Positions 1 to 5,898 of a stretch of DNA of 5,898 bases are shown here, in pieces; positions within the stretch are counted from its first letter, which is position 1; every line of letters begins with the position of its first letter. The DNA is from Acidobacteriaceae bacterium (GTDB lineage: Bacteria; Acidobacteriota; Terriglobia; Terriglobales; Acidobacteriaceae). The translations under genes were made by a program, and so were the position numbers. The DNA lies in assembly GCA_003152795.1 (NCBI GenBank), contig PMBA01000134.1, positions 10,525 through 16,422 on the forward strand. Direction: 5' to 3'. Below the pieces are notes generated by a model, which saw only the letters and a program-made list of their open reading frames with translations, made no database searches and was not told the DNA's origin.

Positions 1-2561
1 ACCCTGTAGACACTGCGAACGCCGAATCGTCCTCCGCCAGGCAGAAAGACCCTGTCTGCGGGATGGAAGTGAATCCCGCAACCGCTCGCTTCAAGACGCT
101 GCACAATGGCAAAGAATATTTTTTTTGTTGCGCCGGTTGCCTCGCCAAGTTTCAAGCGAGTCCCGAAAAAAGTCTGTCGCTCCCGCCTAAGCCAATGACA
201 ATGAAATCGGGACTGGTGTCTCTGGGGGCGCCAACTGGCGTTCCGAAAACGATCATGCCCGGCATGAGCGTCACAACTCCCACTGGTCCGCCTGCGGACG
301 GTTCCGGAAAAGATACACGCACCTACGTTTGTCCGATGTGCCCCGAGGTACGGCAGATTGGGCCGGGTCCCTGTCCCAGGTGTGGAATGGCGCTGGAGGC
401 CGAGTCCCCTGCGGTGCCCACGACTAAGCGCGAGTATATCTGCCCGATGCATCCGCAAATTGTGCGAGCCGAGCCGGGGAATTGTCCGATATGCGGCATG
501 GCGCTTGAGCCGCGCACCGTGACAGTCAAGGAAGAGAATCCCGAACTGCGCGACATGACCCGGCGCTTTTGGATCAGTCTCGCGCTGACCGCACCCTTGC
601 TGGCGATTGCCATGGGCAGCATGGTGTGGCCGCACAGGTTCATGGCATCGCCCTGGAATTGGGGCTTGCCCTGGGTCGAATTGCTGCTTGCCACGCCGGC
701 CGTGCTTTGGTGTGGCTGGCCCTTCTTTCAGCGCGGATGGGCCTCGGTGGTCCATCGCAGCACCAACATGTTCACCCTCATTGCGATGGGCACGGGCGTG
801 GCATACCTCTTCAGCGTTACAGCAACTCTATTCCCGCGAATCTTTCCCGCTTCGTTCCGCAGCATGGGCGACCGCCCGGATGTTTACTTCGAAGCGGCAG
901 CGGCGATCGTCACCCTGGTATTGCTAGGGCAGGTGCTGGAGTTGCGAGCCCGCAGCCAGACCTCGAGCGCGATCCGGGCGTTGCTCGATCTGAGCCCGAG
1001 GATGGCCCGCCTCATGAGTAAAGCAGGCAGCCCAGACGGGTCTGAAAGTGAGCGCGATATTCCGCTCGAAGAGGTCCAGCGGGGAGATCGGCTGCGGGTG
1101 CGTCCGGGAGAAAAGATTCCGGTCGATGGCGTTGTGCTCGATGGGTCGAGCGTAGTGGACGAGTCCATGATCACGGGCGAATCCCTTCCCGTGCCGAAGA
1201 CGGCGGCCTCGCACGTGATCGGTGCCACCGTGAACGGCAACGGATCTCTGGTGATGCGCGCCGAGCGTGTCGGCAGCGAGACGATGCTGGCGCAGATTGT
1301 GCAGATGGTAAGCCAGGCGCAGCGCACGCGCGCCCCGATCCAGCGGTTGGCAGACAAAGTTGCGGGCTGGTTTGTTCCGGCGGTGATCGCGGCTGCGGTC
1401 GTGACCTTTATCGTCTGGGTGAGTTTCGGCCCGGAACCGCGTTTCGCGCATGCCATCGTGAACGCCGTCGCCGTACTGATCATCGCGTGCCCCTGTGCGC
1501 TGGGCCTCGCGACTCCGATGGCGATTATGGTCGGCACCGGGCGCGGCGCCCGTGAAGGCGTGCTCATCAGAAATGCCGAGGCGCTCGAAACACTGGAAAA
1601 AGTGGACACCGTCGTCTTCGACAAGACTGGAACGCTGACCGAGGGAAAACCGAAGGTGGTGGCGATTTCGCTGGCAGAGGGTTCGCTGGCCACTTCCGAA
1701 AACGATCTTCTGCGCCTGGCGGCGAGTCTGGAGCGCGCCAGCGAGCATCCGTTGGCCGCGGCGCTTGTGCTAAAGGCGAATCAAGAGAGCTTGAGTTTGA
1801 GCGAGCCCACGAATTTCCAATCCACGCCCGGCCAGGGTGTGCGCGGCGCGGTGGCTGGAAAGATCGTGGCGGTTGGAAACCTCATGCTGATGCGTGCCGT
1901 CGGAGCTTTTGGGGGCAAGGAAGGGGTCTTTGTTGGCCGCGCCGTCGGATCCACCGCCGTTTATGTGGCGGTCGACGGCAAGTATGCCGGTGCCATCGCA
2001 ATCGCCGACCCGTTGAAGCCGTCCACGGCGAACGCGCTACGCGAGTTGAAACGCCAGGGAATCCGCTTGGTCATGCTCACCGGCGACAACCAGTCTACGG
2101 CGCTGGAGATTGCGCGAAGCCTCGACATCGCAGACTTCAGAGCCGAAGTTCTGCCGGCGCAGAAAGCGGAGATCGTCAAGAAACTCCAAAGCGAAGGCCG
2201 CATAGTGGCGATGGCGGGCGACGGCATCAACGACGCTCCCGCATTGGCCCAAGCGCAAGTCGGAATTGCCATGGGCACGGGAACCGACATCGCCATGGAG
2301 AGCGGCGGCGTCACCCTGCTTAAAGGAGACCTTGAAGGAATCGTTCGCGCCCGCAAGCTGAGCCACGCGACCATGCGCAACATCAGGCAGAACCTGTTCT
2401 TCGCGTTTTTCTATAACGCGATCGGAGTGCCGATTGCCGCGGGCGTGCTCTTTCCCGTGTTCGGACTGCTGCTGAGCCCCATCCTGGCCGCTGCCGCGAT
2501 GAGTTTTAGCTCGGTCTCGGTGATCATGAACTCCCTGCGATTGCGCAAGGTGGAGCTCTAG
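1..2561 (+). CDS. copA: Cu(I)-translocating P1B-type ATPase with N-terminal YHS and two heavy-metal-binding domains (5' partial)
   Basis: Inner-membrane pump that exports Cu(I) from the cytoplasm using ATP. The frame is open to base 1 (first full codon at 3). ATG 63 is the Met of the YHS motif DPVCGM, so the real start lies upstream. Numbering from that Met as 1: YHS domain to about residue 38 with C22, C23 and C26; a Pro/Gly/Met-rich linker; heavy-metal-binding modules at about 88-113 (CPMCP...CPRCGM) and 125-150 (CPMHP...CPICGM); two helix pairs to about 293; actuator TGES 371-374; CPC 476-478 in helix 6; phosphorylated D520 in DKTGT; H562 of the SEHP motif; TGDN 673-676; GDGIND 719-724. 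Helix 7 fits N-x6-YN-x4-P (N777, Y784, N785, P790) and helix 8 fits M-x2-SS (M813, S816, S817), the Cu(I) P1B-1 signature. No HMA domain (GMTCxxC) is visible, though one could lie upstream. The catalytic core is intact. Copper as substrate is inferred from the family signature. The gene is convergent with the cytochrome gene. Confidence 0.95.
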   Translation, partial: PVDTANAESSSARQKDPVCGMEVNPATARFKTLHNGKEYFFCCAGCLAKFQASPEKSLSLPPKPMTMKSGLVSLGAPTGVPKTIMPGMSVTTPTGPPADGSGKDTRTYVCPMCPEVRQIGPGPCPRCGMALEAESPAVPTTKREYICPMHPQIVRAEPGNCPICGMALEPRTVTVKEENPELRDMTRRFWISLALTAPLLAIAMGSMVWPHRFMASPWNWGLPWVELLLATPAVLWCGWPFFQRGWASVVHRSTNMFTLIAMGTGVAYLFSVTATLFPRIFPASFRSMGDRPDVYFEAAAAIVTLVLLGQVLELRARSQTSSAIRALLDLSPRMARLMSKAGSPDGSESERDIPLEEVQRGDRLRVRPGEKIPVDGVVLDGSSVVDESMITGESLPVPKTAASHVIGATVNGNGSLVMRAERVGSETMLAQIVQMVSQAQRTRAPIQRLADKVAGWFVPAVIAAAVVTFIVWVSFGPEPRFAHAIVNAVAVLIIACPCALGLATPMAIMVGTGRGAREGVLIRNAEALETLEKVDTVVFDKTGTLTEGKPKVVAISLAEGSLATSENDLLRLAASLERASEHPLAAALVLKANQESLSLSEPTNFQSTPGQGVRGAVAGKIVAVGNLMLMRAVGAFGGKEGVFVGRAVGSTAVYVAVDGKYAGAIAIADPLKPSTANALRELKRQGIRLVMLTGDNQSTALEIARSLDIADFRAEVLPAQKAEIVKKLQSEGRIVAMAGDGINDAPALAQAQVGIAMGTGTDIAMESGGVTLLKGDLEGIVRARKLSHATMRNIRQNLFFAFFYNAIGVPIAAGVLFPVFGLLLSPILAAAAMSFSSVSVIMNSLRLRKVEL

Positions 2562-2571
2562 GTTTTAGCCT

Positions 2572-3588
2572 CTAGTTCTCCGCTCCCGCCCCGTGTTTCT
2601 GGCGGCACACCTTACACTCGGTGGCTGGCTCAGCGTTGTCCACGCGGTGCTTCACGGGTTTCAAAGTGCGCAGATAAGCAAACATGGCTTTCAAGTCACT
2701 GTCGGTAAGGTTCGTGTAAACCACCACCGGCATAATGGAATTCAGCGGGCGCGCCTTGACATATCCGCTGTGAAGCACCTGCACAAAAAGTGCTTCGTCA
2801 TAATACGGAATTCCGGTCGCATCTGGCGTTAGGTTTGCGCTCGCGACGCTTCCCCACGCGCCCGAAAGGATCATCCCGCCCGCGAAGTCCATGCCGGGCA
2901 CCCTTTCACCATGCACTTGCGGGGTGTGACAGTCACTGCAACCCGCCAGATTAACCAGATGCGCTCCGTGTCTGACCATATCGGAGGCGCTCGCATCCTC
3001 GGCGACTGGCGATGTCAAAGGCTCCGGCATGCTGCGGACAAGGTACTTAACCGGGAAGATGATTTCGGTTTTCGGCAGTTCGCGCCGCACCGCGGGCAGC
3101 GATCGCAGATACACAATGACCGACGCCACGTCCTCATCCGGCATTTCGCGGTAATGCATGTAGGGCATCATCGGGAAAAGCGCCCGGCCATCGTGTCCGA
3201 TGCCCTCGCGAATCGCGCGGGCGAGCTGGTCGTCGGTCCAGTTGCCGGCTCCCGTTTCCCGATCGGGAGTCAGGTTGGGCGCGACGATGCGTCCGGGAAG
3301 GTTGGCTTCGGGCTGAACCTCCCCTGCGCCTTCCGTGCCCGGCACGATAGGCGTCCCCGGAGCGGCCCAATCATGATGGGAATGGCAGTACAGGCAACCA
3401 CTCAGAGCCGAGGCGATGTAGCGTCCGCGTTCCAGGCGCTGCGGAGTGCGCTCAAAAGTGCGGTTGCTGAGCGGCCGCGCTTTCGGCCCAATCAACGGAC
3501 GCCAGCCGACGGTAGCAGTGATGGCGATTGCTAATACGCCAGCCAGCGCGACTACGCCGATCAGAAGCCATTTCCCTAGTCGTGCCAT
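2572..3588 (-). CDS. Membrane-anchored di-haem c-type cytochrome
   Basis: Periplasmic electron-transfer protein of 338 residues with two cytochrome c domains. Residues 5-27 form a hydrophobic signal or anchor helix after a short basic start (MARLGK); no lipobox or clear cleavage site is seen, so it probably stays anchored. The first haem site is C65-L-Y-C68-H69 and the second is C217-S-D-C220-H221. Likely axial methionines are M141 or M144 in the FPMMPYM segment and M286 in the SIMP segment. The domains share the NLTPD motif (105-109 and 252-256), which suggests internal duplication. The C-terminus carries an extra pair, C325-K-V-C328, followed by RQKH rather than directly by His. The ATG at 3588 is supported by AGGTGA six bases upstream. 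The layout resembles the cytochrome subunits that accept electrons from periplasmic dehydrogenases, but no dehydrogenase gene is in view and the partner is unknown. It lies 99 bases downstream of the thioredoxin-like gene, probably co-transcribed. Confidence 0.93.
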   Translation of the reverse strand: MARLGKWLLIGVVALAGVLAIAITATVGWRPLIGPKARPLSNRTFERTPQRLERGRYIASALSGCLYCHSHHDWAAPGTPIVPGTEGAGEVQPEANLPGRIVAPNLTPDRETGAGNWTDDQLARAIREGIGHDGRALFPMMPYMHYREMPDEDVASVIVYLRSLPAVRRELPKTEIIFPVKYLVRSMPEPLTSPVAEDASASDMVRHGAHLVNLAGCSDCHTPQVHGERVPGMDFAGGMILSGAWGSVASANLTPDATGIPYYDEALFVQVLHSGYVKARPLNSIMPVVVYTNLTDSDLKAMFAYLRTLKPVKHRVDNAEPATECKVCRQKHGAGAEN

Positions 3589-3594
3589 CGCTCG

Positions 3595-3600
3595 TCACCT
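3595..3600 (-). promoter_or_regulatory. Ribosome binding site of the cytochrome gene
   Basis: On the minus strand AGGTGA is followed by a six-base spacer (CGAGCG) and the ATG ending at 3588. It supports that start, which also gives a complete N-terminal signal anchor. Confidence 0.7.
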
Positions 3601-3628
3601 GCAGTGGTTTGCGCACACCTCAACATGC

Positions 3629-3648
3629 GAGGCAGGGATCAGTGCCTC
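3629..3648 (-). other. Hairpin B in the gap between the thioredoxin-like and cytochrome genes
   Basis: GAGGCA (3629-3634) is the perfect complement of TGCCTC (3643-3648), with an eight-base loop. No T-run follows on the minus strand, so it does not look like an intrinsic terminator. It could affect RNA stability or translation of the cytochrome, or be chance. Confidence 0.4.
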
Positions 3649-3653
3649 ACATC

Positions 3654-3686
3654 CTGCGGCGTGGGCTTTAAAACCACGCGAAGCAG
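3654..3686 (-). other. Hairpin A just after the thioredoxin-like stop codon
   Basis: An inner six-pair stem (3659-3664 with 3674-3679, GCGTGG/CCACGC) closes a nine-base loop. An outer four-pair stem (CTGC 3654-3657 with GCAG 3683-3686) adds to it, across an asymmetric bulge of one and three bases. It begins one base past the stop codon. No U-tract follows, so a processing or stability element is more likely than a strong terminator. Confidence 0.45.
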
Positions 3687-3687
3687 T

Positions 3688-4215
3688 TTACAGCTTGCTC
3701 AGGTAATCCGTCACTTCCGGGCTGGTCCAATCCACCGCTCCGATAAACTTGCGGCGGATGACTCCGTTGCGGTCGATCACGAAGGTTTCCGGCCAGCCGA
3801 ACGTGCCGTATAGCGAACTCGCCTTCTTCGCTTCGTCGCGCACGGTAACCATGTTAACGCTGTATTCCTTGAGGAACTTGTGGTATGCCGCGTCGTCCGC
3901 GTCAATGCTGACGGCGAGCACCACCACTCCTTTGTCTTTAAGACGCGTCTGCATCCGAACCAGCGACGGAGTCTCCTCAATACACGGTGGACACCATGTC
4001 GCCCAGAAATTCAGCACCACCACCTGCCCGCGAAACTGACTGAGCGTGACTTTGTGGTCGGAATCCTGCAGGGTAAAGTCCGGGGCATTCGAGCCGATGC
4101 GTGCGGGATGGCTCCCGCTGTAGCATCCCATCAGGGCGGCCAGCAATCCAATGACAATGGGAATTACAAGAGCCGTTCGTTTCACACCGAATATAATAGC
4201 GGAAATCTTGATCAT
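3688..4215 (-). CDS. TlpA/ResA-like thioredoxin-fold lipoprotein
   Basis: Exported thiol-disulfide protein of 175 residues. Residues 12-30 form a basic then hydrophobic signal ending in LMGC, an acceptable lipobox, so C31 is probably lipid-modified and the protein tethered to a membrane facing the periplasm. The AhpC/TSA-Redoxin type fold runs from about 38 (GSNAPDFTL) to the end. The active site is W74-C75-P-P-C78 and the cis-Pro loop is W141-P142-E-T-F. WCPPC is not the CxxxC copper site of Sco proteins, so TlpA/ResA/DsbE is the better class. These proteins usually keep periplasmic thiols reduced, for example those of apocytochrome c or copper-centre proteins; the partner here is unknown, although the next gene encodes a cytochrome c. 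ATG 4215 has a GGAGG site six bases upstream. A GTG at codon 11 (4183-4185) would give a more classical short lipoprotein signal but lacks a ribosome binding site. Confidence 0.93.
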   Translation of the reverse strand: MIKISAIIFGVKRTALVIPIVIGLLAALMGCYSGSHPARIGSNAPDFTLQDSDHKVTLSQFRGQVVVLNFWATWCPPCIEETPSLVRMQTRLKDKGVVVLAVSIDADDAAYHKFLKEYSVNMVTVRDEAKKASSLYGTFGWPETFVIDRNGVIRRKFIGAVDWTSPEVTDYLSKL

Positions 4216-4300
4216 GGCTCGCCTCCAAATCGGGGCGGGATTTGAGCAGGCAATCGACGATCCAAGATTCCACGATCGCTAAAAGCTGGTCGCTCGCATT
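4216..4300. promoter_or_regulatory. Divergent intergenic region between the thioredoxin-like and glycosyltransferase genes
   Basis: This 85-base stretch must hold or adjoin the promoters of both divergent genes, unless these lie inside the coding regions. I found no convincing -35/-10 pair on either strand. ACGATC occurs twice in the same direction (4257-4262 and 4272-4277, period 15), and the second copy is part of the palindrome CGATCG. This could be a binding site or chance. The glycosyltransferase start has no recognisable Shine-Dalgarno site here. Confidence 0.4.
4222..4226 (-). promoter_or_regulatory. Ribosome binding site of the thioredoxin-like gene
   Basis: On the minus strand GGAGG is followed by a six-base spacer and the ATG ending at 4215. 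It favours this start over the in-frame GTG ten codons further on. Confidence 0.75.
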
Positions 4301-5419
4301 ATGCGGATTCGCTTTATCTCCTCCACTCCCATGAATGTGTTTTCGGGAAGTGGGACCTACGTCGGGATCGAAACCCTGGCGCGGTCGGTGCGAGCGCTGG
4401 GCGCGCCGGTCGATATGGTCGCGCCCCGCCTGCAGTTCCCCATCTTGACTGCCCAGCGCTTGCTATTCAATCAATGGTTAAGATTCCGGCGCCAGAACGA
4501 CTACGACGTTACCGTGGGCTTTGACATGGACGGTTACACCATTGCCGGTGAAGCGTCGGCTGGCCAAAGCAGCGCCGGGAGCGGCAAGCATGCTCATGTT
4601 GCATCCATTAAAGGGGTGATCGCCGATGAGATGCGTTTTGAGTCGGGCGTGACGAAACTGACTATGCGGCTGCAGGCGGGGTGCGAGGCCAAACACGTGC
4701 GCCGCGCCGGCCTGGTAATGACCTCAAGCGCTTATTCGGCCGGGAAAATCCGCCAACTCTACGGGGTTTCCCAACCCCCACGCATTGTGCCGGAACCGAT
4801 TGACCTGGCGGCCTGGGGGGATTTAGCCGGGAACAGCGCGCCACCCCCAAGCGGCAAATTCATCGTGCTCACAGTTTGCCGTTTCTACCCCAGGAAAAGA
4901 CTGCCGGTGCTGCTGGCCGCCGCGGATCGCTTGCAATGGCGGATTCCTGGTCTAGAAGTTCACATCGTGGGCGGAGGGCCGGAGGAAAGCCGTCTGCGGG
5001 CTATCTGCCGGCAACGAAATCTGGAAAAGGTTGTAGTCTGGCTCCGCAACATCTCCGGCGCGGATCTGGCCCGCGAGTACAGCCAATGCCACCTCTTCTG
5101 CCTGCCCAGTGTTCAGGAAGGATTCGGTATCGTGTTTCTGGAAGCCATGGCCAACGGCAAAGCCATCGTGGCGGCGCGAGCCGGGGCAGCACCCGAAGTG
5201 GTCAGACACGGCTTGCTGGCGGAACCGGAAAACGACCGCGACCTGGCGGATGCCATCGAGCGACTTTATCGCGACCAGCCCTTGCGCGAGGCGCTCGGCA
5301 ACGCGGGCCGCGAATTCGTTGGCCGCTTTGACGCTCCAGTTGTGGGCAGAATGTTCTTGCGCGAGCTCGAAGAATTTATGGCGAGCCGGGCGGACTCGGC
5401 AAAGCGGGCAGCGAGGTGA
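4301..5419 (+). CDS. GT4-family (GT-B fold) glycosyltransferase
   Basis: Retaining glycosyltransferase of 372 residues, probably cytoplasmic or loosely membrane-attached, using a nucleotide-sugar donor. The N-terminal acceptor domain starts MRIRFISSTP and has a Gly-rich loop (G16-S-G18). The linker around residue 160 has the Y-G-V...VPEPID pattern typical of the domain junction. The C-terminal Glycos_transf_1 domain starts near 187 with FIVLTVCRFYPRK; R198 and K199 are the usual phosphate-binding residues, GGG is at 224-226, and the family E-x7-E motif is E273 (EGFGIVFLE) to E281. Length is normal for GT4. No signal peptide or clear membrane helix is seen. ATG 4301 is chosen because a stop lies in frame at 4280-4282 and the first strand of the fold starts at once; the start lacks a good ribosome binding site. 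The acceptor cannot be read from sequence. The PTPS-like gene 61 bases downstream makes a pterin one candidate; lipids, polysaccharides or other small molecules are equally open. Confidence 0.92.
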   Translation: MRIRFISSTPMNVFSGSGTYVGIETLARSVRALGAPVDMVAPRLQFPILTAQRLLFNQWLRFRRQNDYDVTVGFDMDGYTIAGEASAGQSSAGSGKHAHVASIKGVIADEMRFESGVTKLTMRLQAGCEAKHVRRAGLVMTSSAYSAGKIRQLYGVSQPPRIVPEPIDLAAWGDLAGNSAPPPSGKFIVLTVCRFYPRKRLPVLLAAADRLQWRIPGLEVHIVGGGPEESRLRAICRQRNLEKVVVWLRNISGADLAREYSQCHLFCLPSVQEGFGIVFLEAMANGKAIVAARAGAAPEVVRHGLLAEPENDRDLADAIERLYRDQPLREALGNAGREFVGRFDAPVVGRMFLRELEEFMASRADSAKRAAR

Positions 5420-5430
5420 TCCTCTACGAC

Positions 5431-5460
5431 CTGAGAATTCTATGTCGTGACCGATATACT
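5431..5460 (+). promoter_or_regulatory. Possible sigma-70-type promoter of the PTPS-like gene
   Basis: CTGAGA (5431-5436, four of six matches to TTGACA) is separated by 18 bases from TATACT (5455-5460, five of six matches to TATAAT). A start near 5467 would leave a leader of about 14 bases that still contains the ribosome binding site. If real, the PTPS-like gene could be expressed independently of the glycosyltransferase gene. Such matches arise by chance. Confidence 0.35.
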
Positions 5461-5469
5461 TACGGTATC

Positions 5470-5473
5470 GAGG
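5470..5473 (+). promoter_or_regulatory. Ribosome binding site of the PTPS-like gene
   Basis: GAGG lies seven bases upstream of ATG 5481, good spacing. The AAGGA directly touching the ATG (5476-5480) is too close to be the functional site. Confidence 0.6.
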
Positions 5474-5480
5474 CGAAGGA

Positions 5481-5898
5481 ATGGTCTATTTGACCCGCAA
5501 AGCGGAATTTTCCGCATCGCACTTCTATCACAACCCCGGGTTCACTCCGGAAGAGAACCAGCGCGTTTTCGGCAAGTGCAATAATCCCAACGGACACGGG
5601 CACAACTACACTCTGGAAGTGACCGTCAAGGGCGCGGTCGATCCGAAGTCCGGGTTCGTCGTCGACCTGAAGCAATTGAAGGACGTCATGAGCAGGGAAG
5701 TGCTCGAGGCGTTTGACCATCGTTTCCTTAACAAGGAAGTGGCCGAGTTTTTCACCAGGATCCCCACCACCGAGAACCTCGCTATCGCCATCTGGCAGCG
5801 CCTCGCGCCCAAACTCAAAGCGGCGCAGTTGCATCGCGTGCGCGTCTACGAAACGCCCGACTTGTTCGTCGATTTTTACGGTGAAGATTCGGTTGGAG
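5481..5898 (+). CDS. 6-pyruvoyl-tetrahydropterin synthase / 6-carboxytetrahydropterin synthase family enzyme (3' partial)
   Basis: Pterin-forming zinc enzyme acting on 7,8-dihydroneopterin triphosphate. The frame is open from ATG 5481 to the right edge (139 codons seen), so the true C-terminus is outside but nearly all of the domain is present. Zinc ligands are H14 (FSASH), H39 and H41 (GHGH). The catalytic triad is C33, D79 and H80, and the pterin-anchoring Glu is E124 in VYETP. The TTEN segment is at 96-99. As I recall the human enzyme (Zn H23/H48/H50; C42, D88, H89; E133), every one of these is offset by exactly nine. The catalytic region reads C-x5-HGH, as in animal PTPS, not the C-x3-HGH of typical bacterial QueD. 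This favours 6-pyruvoyl-tetrahydropterin synthesis (biopterin type), but a role in queuosine synthesis cannot be excluded because no other queuosine or folate gene is visible. Confidence 0.92.
   Translation, partial: MVYLTRKAEFSASHFYHNPGFTPEENQRVFGKCNNPNGHGHNYTLEVTVKGAVDPKSGFVVDLKQLKDVMSREVLEAFDHRFLNKEVAEFFTRIPTTENLAIAIWQRLAPKLKAAQLHRVRVYETPDLFVDFYGEDSVG

Noticed and set aside
119..126. Run of eight T in the ATPase YHS domain as a slippage or phase-variation site
   Set aside because: The run encodes the conserved aromatic YFF stretch of the YHS domain and the frame is intact on both sides; eight bases alone are weak evidence.
884..1748. Long minus-strand open frames (269 and 274 codons) inside the copper ATPase gene
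   Set aside because: They lie opposite the actuator and phosphorylation motifs of an intact ATPase, two overlap each other in different frames, and their translations show no recognisable domain. GC-rich antisense frames explain them.
2911..3534. 207-codon plus-strand frame opposite the cytochrome gene
   Set aside because: It is antisense to a gene with both CxxCH motifs, a signal anchor and a ribosome binding site; its translation has no recognisable features.
4242..4270. Possible promoter for the glycosyltransferase gene (TTGAGC then AGATTC)
   Set aside because: The -35 match is fair but the -10 match is poor, so it was not listed as a promoter.
4876..5331. Alternative-frame plus-strand open frame inside the glycosyltransferase gene
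   Set aside because: It overlaps the conserved donor domain with the E-x7-E motif in the true frame; its Arg/Gly/Ser-rich translation is typical of an out-of-frame GC-rich reading.
5413..5424. GAGG-TGAT-CCTC hairpin over the glycosyltransferase stop codon as a terminator
   Set aside because: The stem is only four pairs and no T-run follows.
5460..5834. Minus-strand frame of 124 codons opposite the PTPS-like gene
   Set aside because: The plus strand encodes all PTPS active-site residues in order; the antisense translation has no family features.

Overview
The window holds five genes and almost no non-coding DNA. Two genes run off its ends. The DNA is GC-rich by eye, with good Shine-Dalgarno sites on three of the genes. 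The gene content (a copper ATPase with YHS and heavy-metal-binding domains, a di-haem c-type cytochrome, a TlpA/ResA-like lipoprotein, a GT4 glycosyltransferase and a 6-pyruvoyl-tetrahydropterin-synthase-like enzyme) suggests a Gram-negative bacterium. The style of the proteins recalls Acidobacteriota, but that is an impression and no marker gene is present to fix it.

Left part (1-2561, + strand): a P1B-1 type Cu(I)-exporting ATPase, truncated by the left edge. Its reading frame is open back to base 1, and the first ATG (base 63) is the Met inside the YHS motif DPVCGM, so it is not the real start. The visible N-terminus is YHS, a flexible linker and two tandem CxxC...CxxCGM metal-binding modules, followed by a complete eight-helix ATPase core.

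Middle part (2572-4215, - strand): a TlpA/ResA-like thioredoxin lipoprotein (3688-4215) is followed by a membrane-anchored di-haem cytochrome c (2572-3588). Both face the periplasm or outer membrane surface. TlpA/ResA proteins reduce or handle periplasmic thiols, including those of apocytochromes and copper proteins, so the pair could form a redox module. The cytochrome gene ends 10 bases from the end of the ATPase gene in a tail-to-tail arrangement. The 99-base gap between the two minus-strand genes can form two hairpins and a competing long-range pairing.

Right part (4301-5898, + strand): a complete GT4 glycosyltransferase (4301-5419), divergent from the thioredoxin gene across 85 bases, is followed 61 bases later by a PTPS-family gene (5481 onward) cut by the right edge. 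The PTPS has every catalytic and zinc residue of the canonical animal enzyme at a constant offset of nine residues. A GT4 enzyme next to a biopterin-type PTPS raises the possibility of a glycosylated pterin pathway like those of cyanobacteria and green sulfur bacteria. This is the most interesting hypothesis in the window, but it rests on adjacency only.

No tRNA, rRNA, CRISPR array, insertion sequence or convincing intrinsic terminator was seen.
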